A stretch of DNA of 53,323 bases from Butyrivibrio sp. GTDB lineage: Bacteria; Bacillota; Clostridia; Lachnospirales; Lachnospiraceae. Shown piece after piece: positions 25,017-33,082 of this stretch. Numbering within the stretch: the first letter of the stretch is position 1; each line of letters begins with the position of its first letter. The DNA lies in contig NZ_SVFW01000027.1 of the NCBI RefSeq assembly GCF_015056685.1, positions 1-53,323 on the forward strand, written 5' to 3'. Position numbers and translations under genes: made by a program. The notes under the pieces are model-generated. The model saw nothing but the letters and a program-made list of their open reading frames with translations, did no database searches and had not been told where the DNA came from.

Positions 25017-28007
25017 TCATTCCTTAACAATCTCAGTTACAGTTCTGCGTTTCTTCAGATCCATGAATATAAACAAAATGTCAAGTGCAGCAAATACTAC
25101 GATCAGAACGATCATAAGTGGCTGCCACCAAGGTGTTACAGATACGATTTTAGAATCAACGCTGTATCCGTTCATAACGCTGCTGTTTGCAACTGTATAC
25201 AGGTAATCATGTGCTGACTTTCTAACAAGTGCCAGAAGGTCTCCATCATCAGTGTCTGTGATCTGCTTTGCTACAGCTGTTCCAACTGAACCGGAGAAAT
25301 CAAGGCAGAACTGGTCTACACCGGCTGCAACTGCACTTGTAAGATGCCACTTATATGTACCCTCGGCACCTGCTACAGCGTCAGTTTCCTGCTGTCCGAC
25401 AAATCCCCATTCATTCTCGATTACCTGGCTGCAAAGTGCTGTACTCTCTGAGCACCATACAAGACCAAGTCTGTTAAAGCCGTGCATAAGGGCTTTTCCA
25501 CCGGCTGCTGCTATAGCGCCCTCTGCTGCTCTTAGAGATGTCTCTCTAAATGCCTGTTCGTTAAAGAATACTGCGATACCTTCTCTGTTATTTTCCTGAT
25601 CATTACCAACTACGTGCTTGGCACCGGCCTGAACGCCTCTTTCTTCCATAGCAACAACTTCAGGAATAGCACAGAGATAACTCATAACTGCATCTTCTGA
25701 ATAGTATTCAAAGTTTCTGCCACCAAATGGTGTTCTGTGGATGTTAATACCAGGCATCCAGTCTTCTTCCATTCCGAGATACATGCACTCATTTGCCATG
25801 AGCTTGCCTCTGTTGTACATAAGGTCTTTATTAAATGTAGAAGCAAGAACTATCTCTGTTGGGAAACATGTATCCTGTACGCTTGTTCCGTACTTACTCT
25901 CATTATATGTACCGCCGACACCATCAGGTCCATCACCTGCAACAATGGCCGGCTTACCTACAGATGCGATCTCAGTTGTACCAAAGTTATCTGACAGAAG
26001 GCTTGTAAGCTCAGATATTGTAAACTGGTTCAAATATGTATCCCATGCCTCATCGTCATATTCAAGTCCGATAAGTGCAGCAAGTGGCATTCCTATGTTA
26101 TCGCCCTGAGTGAAATCAGCTACAGAAAGTGCATCTTCACTCTTTTCATAATAATTACCTGCAAGGAGCTCGATCATCTCATCATTAAGTGTAAGCTGTG
26201 TAGCAGATGTTGGATATGTTCCTTCCCAATCGTTTCTTGACAGATAAGTAACTGTGCCTTCCTGCCAGTAATTAGGATCAGCTTCTTCGAACTGATTTGT
26301 AACAACTTCATCTGTGTACTGTGAAGTTCTATAGGTTTCTGTATCTAATGCTTCGCTCCATGCGTATACATTAGCTGCATTTCCTGTTACTTCCTGACCG
26401 TTTTCATCAGTTAGTTTCTCTGCGCCCTTTGCTGCAAGAACGTTATTGAGGGCATCGTGTGCATTATCACCGATTGCGATATAATAATCGCCTTCGCTCA
26501 TAATATATCCTTTTGCATTTGTGTAATCATAGCTTGCAAGAAGGTACTTATCACAAGTGATGCTAAGTGTCTGTGACTGACCCGGTTCAAGTGTATCTGT
26601 CTTTCCAAAATCGAGCAGCTGGATAGCAGATTTTTCTACCAGATTCTTTTTCTCATAATCTCCGTAAGGAGTCTGAGCATATATCTGTACAGAAGTCTTA
26701 CCGGCAACATCGCCTGTATTTGTAACAGTTACATTAACTGTTATTTCGTCCCCATTCATAGTTACGCTATCAAGGGTCTTCTCAAAAGTAGTATATGAAA
26801 GTCCATATCCAAACGGGTATGTAACTTCTGCGGCATAGTTCCAATCTTTTCCAAAAGATGAACCTACAGATGAAGTTGCATTGCCCTGTCCGAGAACGCT
26901 GTCTTCATATCTTGTCTCGTAGTACTTGTATCCAACATAGATACCTTCTGCCTGAACTGTTGAATAAGATATTCCGGCATCGGCATCATCTATAGCTGCA
27001 AGCACTTCATCAAGATTAGCCCATGTCTGGTTATTGAAGCTTCCGTTTACAACTGCTGGTGCTGAAAGTGAATTAGCAGCATATGTATCTGTAAGTGATC
27101 CTGATGGATTGATGTTGCCGTTCAGAATCTGTGCAACTGCTTCAAATCCTCTCTGACCCGGCTCACCGATCCAGAGGCATGCATCAACTCCATATTCATC
27201 GAGCCACTCAAGCTCCATGGGATTGCCACTGTTTATCAGCACGATCACCTTATTGAATACGCCAGATTCTTTTATCATATTCAGAAGGTCTTTTTCCTCC
27301 TGATGAAGTGCTAACTGGCTGATTCCTTCAAAGCTGTCCTCAAGTGCCAGCTCCATTCCCTCTCCGCCTTCTCTTGCAAGCATTACGATCGCAACATCGC
27401 TGTAGTCGGCAAATGAAGCCTTAAGATCATCTGTATAAAAAGAGATGTCTTCTTCACCCATTGATAATACGCTTGTAGTATTAGTTAAAAAGTCATACTT
27501 GCCAGTTCCTCTTTCTGTTGAGGACTGAACATATGCATTATAAAGTGTGTCATTGATCTCAAATCCCTGCTCAGAAAGAGCTGTGTACAGGTCAATGCTC
27601 TCTGAAGTTTCATAGGCCTTTGAACCTGCAGATGAACTCTTGTATAAAGGCTGCGCAACCGCATGTCCAAAAAGAGTTACTCTTGTTTCGTCAGATGAAA
27701 GTGGAAGTGCGTTGTTATCATTTTTTAATAAAACTGCTCCCTCTGCCTCTTCCTGAACCGCCTCATCGTAAGTCTCCCGGATAAGTGTCTGAAGATTCTC
27801 AGAATTTAATTCGCCATAATCACTTTCAAAATATGTTGTATCTTCTGACGTATCGCCATCATTTACAACCTTACTGGTAGTAATCCCCAAAGCCTGATTA
27901 ACTGTACCCGAATACCCCAACATACAGTTAAATCCAACGCTTGACAGTACCAGACAGCATGTACTGACAGATGCCAAACCAGTCCATAACTTGGAATGTT
28001 TACTCAT
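25017..28007 (-). CDS. Domain-swapped GH3 beta-glucosidase, membrane anchored
   Basis: 996 residues. The domain order is reversed from usual GH3: the (alpha/beta)6 C-terminal-type domain comes first (GAVLLKNDNNALPLS near 97, VIVLINSGNPMELEW), then a fibronectin-III-like domain (YGLSYTTFEKTL and EPGQSQTLSI), then the TIM-barrel domain (GDGPDGVGG, GRNFEYYSEDAVMS, AKHVVGNDQENNREG). The nucleophile aspartate should be in WGFVGQQETDAV near 876, where SDW is usual. An N-terminal hydrophobic segment (residues 9-30) and a C-terminal one (PLMIVLIVVFAALDILFIFM) anchor it, so it acts outside the membrane. Likely cleaves cello- or other beta-glucosides. First gene of the operon. Confidence 0.9.
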   Translation of the reverse strand: MSKHSKLWTGLASVSTCCLVLSSVGFNCMLGYSGTVNQALGITTSKVVNDGDTSEDTTYFESDYGELNSENLQTLIRETYDEAVQEEAEGAVLLKNDNNALPLSSDETRVTLFGHAVAQPLYKSSSAGSKAYETSESIDLYTALSEQGFEINDTLYNAYVQSSTERGTGKYDFLTNTTSVLSMGEEDISFYTDDLKASFADYSDVAIVMLAREGGEGMELALEDSFEGISQLALHQEEKDLLNMIKESGVFNKVIVLINSGNPMELEWLDEYGVDACLWIGEPGQRGFEAVAQILNGNINPSGSLTDTYAANSLSAPAVVNGSFNNQTWANLDEVLAAIDDADAGISYSTVQAEGIYVGYKYYETRYEDSVLGQGNATSSVGSSFGKDWNYAAEVTYPFGYGLSYTTFEKTLDSVTMNGDEITVNVTVTNTGDVAGKTSVQIYAQTPYGDYEKKNLVEKSAIQLLDFGKTDTLEPGQSQTLSITCDKYLLASYDYTNAKGYIMSEGDYYIAIGDNAHDALNNVLAAKGAEKLTDENGQEVTGNAANVYAWSEALDTETYRTSQYTDEVVTNQFEEADPNYWQEGTVTYLSRNDWEGTYPTSATQLTLNDEMIELLAGNYYEKSEDALSVADFTQGDNIGMPLAALIGLEYDDEAWDTYLNQFTISELTSLLSDNFGTTEIASVGKPAIVAGDGPDGVGGTYNESKYGTSVQDTCFPTEIVLASTFNKDLMYNRGKLMANECMYLGMEEDWMPGINIHRTPFGGRNFEYYSEDAVMSYLCAIPEVVAMEERGVQAGAKHVVGNDQENNREGIAVFFNEQAFRETSLRAAEGAIAAAGGKALMHGFNRLGLVWCSESTALCSQVIENEWGFVGQQETDAVAGAEGTYKWHLTSAVAAGVDQFCLDFSGSVGTAVAKQITDTDDGDLLALVRKSAHDYLYTVANSSVMNGYSVDSKIVSVTPWWQPLMIVLIVVFAALDILFIFMDLKKRRTVTEIVKE

Positions 28008-28148
28008 TTTTTACATACCTCCATAAATACATAAAATACTTCCTGTGGCCAACATTATCTGATTTTGAAGGCAGTAACAATAGGTTGTTCACAACCTGTA
28101 ATTCACCGTTCATAAACTGTTTGGTTGTATTGGAAATTTGTATGGTCC

Positions 28149-28832
28149 TTACCTTGATTCTAGGGATTCAATTCTTTTTCCAATCTCTTTATCAGCAGTA
28201 AGATCATAAACCATTCTATAGCAATCAAGCGCCTGGTCTTTGTCTCCGCCTTCTGCAGCTTCCTCTGCTGCCTTGTATAAAAGTGCAAGGGTTACAGGGT
28301 TAGCCTCTGTCGGAATTTGGTTATCCTTAAGAATCTTCTGAATTTGAGGCAGGTCTTTCTTTGCAACTTTCTTACCTACAGCTTTCTCCAGGAATTCCAG
28401 TTCAGCATCAGCCTGTTGGGATTCGCCAAAATATTTGCTATAGAGATAACATGCTGCAGATACTTCCGGCTTGTATTTTTCCAGGTAATACCATCCAAGG
28501 TTTCTGTAATAAGCTGCAAGCTCAGCCCTTGTGCAGCAGTAATTATAAGATTCTATGGTATAGGAATATTCGCCATCTGCATCTCCAAGTTGCTTACAAC
28601 ACAAGATAATTCCAAGGATTGTTTCCATGTCCACAGGGTTCTCAAGGTGTGCACTAAGCCATTCCTGCTGGGCCCCAGAATAATTCCCTGCAAGCAACTG
28701 TTCTTTTGCCTTCTCCTTGTGAGGTGTCAATGTATCCTCATCGGATATCTCATATTCATCATCTCCCAAACAGTAATACTCATATAAAAACACTTCCGAA
28801 ATATGCCTAAGGCAAACTTTTAGTTTACTCAT
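28149..28832 (-). CDS. TPR-like repeat protein
   Basis: 227 residues built of helical pairs: KEQLLAGNYSGAQQEWLSAHLENPVD, YYRNLGWYYLEKYKPEVSAACYLYSKYF, and YKAAEEAAEGGDKDQALDCYRMVYDLTADKE are TPR-type units. A protein-interaction scaffold in the cytoplasm; no enzyme motif. AGGAAAAAG precedes the ATG. Confidence 0.6.
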   Translation of the reverse strand: MSKLKVCLRHISEVFLYEYYCLGDDEYEISDEDTLTPHKEKAKEQLLAGNYSGAQQEWLSAHLENPVDMETILGIILCCKQLGDADGEYSYTIESYNYCCTRAELAAYYRNLGWYYLEKYKPEVSAACYLYSKYFGESQQADAELEFLEKAVGKKVAKKDLPQIQKILKDNQIPTEANPVTLALLYKAAEEAAEGGDKDQALDCYRMVYDLTADKEIGKRIESLESR

Positions 28833-28996
28833 CTTTTCTTTTTCCTCTTTAGTATTCCTTTTTTATCTCTGTTACTTTGTACATTTTCTTGAACATTTCC
28901 AAATCCTCACTGGTATTGTTCTGTATCATGTTCTGTAGAAAAGCATAACACAATAGAAATTGTTTTGGGCATGTATAATGCGGAAGCATTCGTAAT

Positions 28997-29023
28997 AAAA
29001 AAACCCGTATCATATGATACGGG
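28997..29023 (-). terminator. Terminator of the lipoprotein gene
   Basis: Minus-strand CCCGTATCATATGATACGGG stem followed by TTTTTTT, 33 bp after the stop codon. Confidence 0.85.
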
Positions 29024-29056
29024 CCATTCATTATTTAAATATAAAGAGCTTCATAG

Positions 29057-29617
29057 TTATGCACAAATCTGGGCTACAACGACTTGAGCGCCAGTAACTT
29101 GAATGTCGAGAAGCAAACCGGAATCTGCGCAGTCTTTCAAGTACTGTGCAAACTCTTCTTTTGTCACGTCCTCAGGGCCGTCTTCACCGCCGACCATCTG
29201 GAAGACTGTCTGATCAGTAATGATGAATGCTGCCTCATCTGCATCATTCATTCCTACGGGATCCTGAGCTTTGTCATTTCTAAAATTGGTAACGCCTTTT
29301 ACCGTAAGAATATCATCTTCAATATATGCCTCATATATGATTGCCTGAAGAACCCCGGATTCGTCCGGTTCTCCTGCGCTATCTTTATCTGAAGCTCTTA
29401 AATATCCGCTCATCCAATATGTGCCTTCATCGGCTAATGCTTCAGTAAAGCTGGTTGAAGCTGTATCAGTTTCAGGCACAGACACTGATTCTGTAACGCT
29501 TTCGATGGCTTCTGCAGAAACTGCTGTTGTAGCTCCGGCATCAGCGTTTTCTGTCTTTCCACACCCTATTAATGTGGCACAAATTGATACTACTAATAAA
29601 AGTGATACTTTTCTCAT
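29057..29617 (-). CDS. Lipoprotein of unknown function
   Basis: 186 residues. The signal peptide ends in a lipobox, ATLIGC (Cys at ~18), followed by a Thr/Ser/Glu-rich linker to residue 50 and a small beta-rich domain (GTYWMSGYLRAS...ILTVKGVTNF...FIITDQTVFQMVGGEDGPEDVT). The start at 29617 has GAGGAG upstream; longer readings only add untranslated leader. Family not recognised. It lies just downstream of inverted-repeat array A on the transcribed strand. Confidence 0.65.
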   Translation of the reverse strand: MRKVSLLLVVSICATLIGCGKTENADAGATTAVSAEAIESVTESVSVPETDTASTSFTEALADEGTYWMSGYLRASDKDSAGEPDESGVLQAIIYEAYIEDDILTVKGVTNFRNDKAQDPVGMNDADEAAFIITDQTVFQMVGGEDGPEDVTKEEFAQYLKDCADSGLLLDIQVTGAQVVVAQICA

Positions 29618-29725
29618 CTTTCTCCTCCTCGTATAAAAAATAACAACATATTGATTATACTCTAGAAAAAGTACCATATTTATTAAAAGAATATAAAACA
29701 AGAGTCAGCGCCAATCTTATAAGTG

Positions 29726-29989
29726 TACGGATAAGTCCGGCGCAATTCTTTGTTTTTATCCGTACAATATGGCTATCTCTGGATCCTTTTTCTCTCCTTG
29801 TACGGATAGGATTATACGTTGCACGCTATCTTATCCGTATTTCATATGGAAAAAGAAGTATATGCTGGCCGTTTATACGGATAAGATTACACTTTATTAG
29901 CATTTCTATCCGTACAGCACTTGGAAATAGATCTTTTTACAACTCCATTGTACGGATAAAGTAGCACATCCAATATATCTTTATCCGTA
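29726..29989. repeat. Array A: four phased inverted-repeat units, period 75 bp
   Basis: The 9-mer TACGGATAA starts at 29726, 29801, 29876 and 29951; its reverse complement TTATCCGTA starts at 29756, 29831, 29906 and 29981. Both series have a period of exactly 75 bp. Each 39-bp unit is half-site, 21 unique bases, inverted half-site; units are separated by exactly 36 unique bases. Only two half-sites differ, by one base each (TACGGATAG at 29801, CTATCCGTA at 29906). The 21-mers and 36-mers do not resemble one another. No extra half-site is found 45 bp outside either end. There is no ORF in the region. Confidence 0.95.
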
Positions 29990-30008
29990 TACGCGGCAAT
30001 CTTTTCCC

Positions 30009-30070
30009 AACTCATTCTGCCAAATCATTCCGCCTAACTCATTCTTACAAATCATTCTTCCCAACTTATT
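30009..30070. repeat. 27-bp tandem repeat, about 2.3 copies
   Basis: AACTCATTC starts at 30009 and 30036, and a decayed AACTTATTT at 30063; CAAATCATTC recurs at 30021 and 30048. The period is 27 bp with a 13/14-bp sub-period (CATTC at 30013, 30026, 30040, 30053). It fills the gap between array A and the stop codon of the AlkZ-related gene. Confidence 0.8.
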
Positions 30071-30071
30071 T

Positions 30072-30809
30072 TTACCGCTTTAATGGACCACCAATCAGCT
30101 TTCTGATAGCATCTGCCTTCGCTATGGGGTAAAGCTCCCTGATATGCTGCGCAATTGCCTTGCCGGAATCAAGCGGATTCTCGTTATACCTGGATGTCAC
30201 GTGCTCGTAGCCCCATATGGACTCCGGCTTGGAATATATGGCAATAGGCCAGCCGTAGAACTCGCCTTTCTTGTTTTTTCTTTGGCGGAAATCCCTGACT
30301 GTAAGGTACGTCTTCATCTGCAGATCAGTCATGGTCCCATCAAAGCCCTTTTCGCCGCCTTTTCCAAAACCGGCCCGGGCCTTTATCTCATTGGAATAGA
30401 TTTCAGCCTCAGCATTAAAAAGATCCATGATCTTCTTCTGCCGCCTCGAAGCCTTCTCATCATCCCAAAGCGCGTCGAAATCATAACCATCCCGCCTAAA
30501 GTTTGCAAAGTATGGAAGCCACTCTCTTGAGATAAAACCTGCTTTCTTCTCAAAAAACTTCCCGTAGGCGACCTCGCCGCTCCTTGCAATAAGCTCACGC
30601 CACTCCCATGGATCCACTTTTGGATCGCCGCACCACCAGTACTCTGGCACAGTTCTTTCTTCCAGTGAGAATCCCGGAATGCTGTTCTTGAAAAGTGGCA
30701 AAAAACCTATCTCGTTTATGTAGTTTATCGCATCCTGCACTGTATGCAGGCATTCGGGATCGTCCCACTCCACGCCATACATAATCCAGGTTCCGTTTTC
30801 ATTTCCCAT
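30072..30809 (-). CDS. AlkZ-related protein
   Basis: 245 residues, soluble and rich in Trp, Tyr and charged residues. Features such as FSLEERTVPEYWWCGDP, DPWEWRELIARSGEVAYGKFFEKKAGFISREWLPYFANFRRDGYDFD and a later QMKTYLTVRDFRQRKNKKGEFYGWP match my memory of Firmicute proteins named AlkZ-related, after the YcaQ/AlkZ DNA glycosylases; I cannot confirm a catalytic site, so a repair or DNA-binding role is inference. It starts at ATG with GGGTGG upstream. It is the only gene between the two phased inverted-repeat arrays. Confidence 0.5.
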   Translation of the reverse strand: MGNENGTWIMYGVEWDDPECLHTVQDAINYINEIGFLPLFKNSIPGFSLEERTVPEYWWCGDPKVDPWEWRELIARSGEVAYGKFFEKKAGFISREWLPYFANFRRDGYDFDALWDDEKASRRQKKIMDLFNAEAEIYSNEIKARAGFGKGGEKGFDGTMTDLQMKTYLTVRDFRQRKNKKGEFYGWPIAIYSKPESIWGYEHVTSRYNENPLDSGKAIAQHIRELYPIAKADAIRKLIGGPLKR

Positions 30810-30906
30810 TTATTCAATCCACCCGTTTCTATCGTCTTTATCTTCATAGTACATCGTTTGATGCCTGTGTTGCAAAAGTTTAAGGCTTTTTGCTTAACTT
30901 TTTTCC

Positions 30907-30940
30907 AAAAAAAATGGATGCACCTCAAAAGAGATGCACC
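30907..30940 (-). terminator. Minus-strand terminator beside array B
   Basis: Minus strand: GGTGCATCTC-TTTT-GAGGTGCATCC then ATTTTTTTTGG, an imperfect stem with a run of eight T. The only thing upstream of it on this strand, back to the esterase terminator at 31264, is array B, so it would end a transcript of the array. Confidence 0.65.
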
Positions 30941-30978
30941 TATGGTTTCCGATCATGTTTTTTATTTTGTCTTCTGTC

Positions 30979-31228
30979 ATGCCTATATTGTACTTTTCAT
31001 AAATATAGGCAGTGAATTTTAGCCCTATCTTCCTGCCTCTTTAGCTATTTTTCACTATATAGGCAGAACAATTACTGCAAAATCAACTGCCTATATTCCC
31101 CATCTCTTTGATATAGGCAGAATACCAATGCCTAAACTAACTGCCTCCATTCACATATCCTTTGATATAGGCAGAATACCACCCAAAAAATCAACTGCCA
31201 CTATTCACAAATTCCTCTATATAGGCAG
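30979..31228. repeat. Array B: five phased inverted-repeat units, period 54 bp
   Basis: TATAGGCAG occurs without a mismatch at 31004, 31058, 31112, 31166 and 31220. The inverted half-site (CTGCCTATA or a decayed form keeping TGCC) starts at 30979, 31033, 31087, 31141 and 31195. Both series have a period of exactly 54 bp. Each unit is half-site, 16 unique bases, half-site (34 bp), separated by 20 unique bases. Left half-sites read ATGCCTATA, CTGCCTCTT, CTGCCTATA, CTGCCTCCA, CTGCCACTA. No gene is encoded. Design is the same as array A with another half-site and other spacings. Confidence 0.95.
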
Positions 31229-31232
31229 AATT

Positions 31233-31255
31233 GCACATTCCATATGTGCATTTTT
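31233..31255 (+). terminator. Plus-strand terminator beside array B
   Basis: GCACAT-TCCAT-ATGTGC followed by ATTTTT, five bases after the last half-site of array B. No plus-strand gene lies upstream for many kb, so it would serve a transcript of the array itself. Confidence 0.55.
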
Positions 31256-31263
31256 CTATCCCA

Positions 31264-31298
31264 GCAAAAAAGCAGCTACGGATTTCTCCATAGCTGCT
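31264..31298 (-). terminator. Terminator of the lipoprotein esterase gene
   Basis: Minus strand AGCAGCTA pairs with TAGCTGCT and is followed by TTTTTTGC, 32 bp after the stop codon. Confidence 0.85.
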
Positions 31299-31329
31299 GT
31301 ACTGATTCACATTTAATTCTTATACACTG

Positions 31330-32595
31330 TTACTGCTGAAACAACCATTCCATAACTGCTATACAGTTATAAGCGTAGTCAAATGAAGCCATATGATATG
31401 AAGCTCCGCCTCCGGCACCTCCACCATTTCCGCCCATCATTCCTTCAGGCTTTTCACCAGTCATTTCTTTTGCCGACTCGTCTGCGCTTGTATTCGTAGC
31501 TTCGTCTGTTGCATTCTCAGAATCTGAAAAGCTTCCATCTTCAGATGCACTCATCTGTCCGCCGTTTCCTCTTCCTCCAAAGCTGTCATCTCCACCACTC
31601 ATAGGTGAATTGCCTGTTCCTGCATCAATTGTTCCTGTTTTCCAGGATATGAAATAGGCTCCAGTGGCCTCTCCACTGAATAATTCTGAAGCAGCTGATG
31701 AAAGTTCATCTGCTGACCATGTGCCATCCCACTGTGCATATGTGTAAGTGGCACCGTCCGCATCATATCTGTTCATAAGGTCCTGTGCCCCGCTCCATGC
31801 ACTTGTATCATCTTCAGCTGCAAAATAAACAAAGGTCTGACCTTCCAGATTTGAAAGAAGCTCCGTATCCCACTGTCCGTCAACAAACATGCATGCTGCA
31901 TAGAGATCCGGATATTCCGATGCAAGTATGAGTGTTGTCATGCATCCCATGGACTGACCTGTTCCATAGATCCTATCAGTATCTACTGCATACTCATCTG
32001 TCATATAATCTATAAATCTCTTTGTAAGCTCAACATATTCTGTTGTACTATATCCATCATGATCATCAAGAATTGTTTCGGGGTATGTTGGTACAGCTAC
32101 AATTGTCGGATATACTGACTGCCACTCTGAGGTCGCCCACACGATACCCCCAAGCCCCTGAGTAAGAGAATACTCAGCATCAGTTCCCGCAGTTGTTGAA
32201 TCACCTATGAACACAACCATTGGATACTCTGCATGTTCATCGTATCCTTCTGGAAGATACAGATTATATGTTATTGAAAGACCGGTTTCTTCGTCGGTAT
32301 ACTCGAGCTGTTCAAACTTGTCTGTATACGTATTGACAAGAGCCTCTTCATCTTCTGCCAGAGTATTATTTACTGTAAATGAAATCTCATCATTTCCTGT
32401 TACAGTTTCTTCCTCACTGGCAACATTACTATCTGACTCGTTACCTTCAGCAAGAGTATTTGATTCGCCGTCTTCTGTGGTATCTGCTTCTGCTACGTCG
32501 TTTTCTGTGGTAGTTGTAGCCACATTATTACCACATGCAACAAAAGTACAGGCTAAAGCTGCTGACAAAAGTGTTGTCGCAATTTTCTTAAACAT
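31330..32595 (-). CDS. Lipoprotein alpha/beta-hydrolase (esterase)
   Basis: 421 residues. Signal peptide with lipobox CTFVAC (Cys ~21), then a Thr/Glu/Asp-rich linker to ~75. The catalytic domain is an alpha/beta hydrolase of the PHB depolymerase/feruloyl esterase style: LPEGYDEHAEYPMVVFIGD, then the nucleophile elbow YGTGQSMGC near residue 213 (GxSxG). A C-terminal low-complexity region (GGDDSFGGRGNGGQMSASED, MGGNGGGAGGG) splits the last strand from the histidine, probably in SYHMASFDYAY. Anchored outside the cell, it likely removes ester groups from plant cell-wall polymers. The ATG at 32595 has GGAGG upstream. Confidence 0.75.
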   Translation of the reverse strand: MFKKIATTLLSAALACTFVACGNNVATTTTENDVAEADTTEDGESNTLAEGNESDSNVASEEETVTGNDEISFTVNNTLAEDEEALVNTYTDKFEQLEYTDEETGLSITYNLYLPEGYDEHAEYPMVVFIGDSTTAGTDAEYSLTQGLGGIVWATSEWQSVYPTIVAVPTYPETILDDHDGYSTTEYVELTKRFIDYMTDEYAVDTDRIYGTGQSMGCMTTLILASEYPDLYAACMFVDGQWDTELLSNLEGQTFVYFAAEDDTSAWSGAQDLMNRYDADGATYTYAQWDGTWSADELSSAASELFSGEATGAYFISWKTGTIDAGTGNSPMSGGDDSFGGRGNGGQMSASEDGSFSDSENATDEATNTSADESAKEMTGEKPEGMMGGNGGGAGGGASYHMASFDYAYNCIAVMEWLFQQ

Positions 32596-32709
32596 TTTGA
32601 ATACCTCCAATTTTAAGTTGTTTGTGGAATATTTATAATGCGGACTACCATCCGCAGATGATTATCAAAAATGATAATAAATATGTTACCTAAAACAAGC
32701 CTAAAAGAA

Positions 32710-32952
32710 TTATTTCCTATTATTTAATTCTTCCTGTTCCTTTTTAAGTCGGGCCTTGGCTTCCTCAACAGATTCTCCTTCATGTGCAAGATATCTTTCA
32801 ACAAACTTGTCCTCAATCTTTGTATATCCTCCAACTACAGCATTCTCAATTTTTTTATAGCCGGATACGACTCCATCTGACATGTTATTAAAGCCTTCTG
32901 TTACATTTTTGGCGATTTTCTCATTTGCCTCTACTAATTTACTTCTGCTCAT
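32710..32952 (-). CDS. Small conserved helical protein
   Basis: 80 residues with an internal repeat, GYKKIENAVVGGYTKIEDKFVERYL, and a charged C-terminus (SVEEAKARLKKEQEELNN). Small proteins of this pattern are common in Firmicutes and often lie next to a TetR regulator, as here (transcribed divergently). Function unknown; probably a target of that regulator. Confidence 0.65.
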   Translation of the reverse strand: MSRSKLVEANEKIAKNVTEGFNNMSDGVVSGYKKIENAVVGGYTKIEDKFVERYLAHEGESVEEAKARLKKEQEELNNRK

Positions 32953-33082
32953 TTTCTCTTTCCTTTCTGTTTACCAAAGTTTTATTATTTGTACACTTGT
33001 TTACGTTTTGTGATTTAAAATATAATCATTCTGATAGAACTCTTCAATCAACAATTTTTAAACATTTGTTGGGATAATTAAA

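Noticed and set aside
28849..29031. 60-codon minus-strand ORF
   Set aside because: It contains the terminator of the lipoprotein gene and has no ribosome site or protein-like composition.
29726..29989. CRISPR array
   Set aside because: Repeats are only 9 bp, occur in alternating orientation, and two different spacer lengths alternate; no cas gene is in the window.
30979..31228. Simple minisatellite
   Set aside because: Stretches between half-sites do not align from unit to unit; only half-sites and distances are kept.
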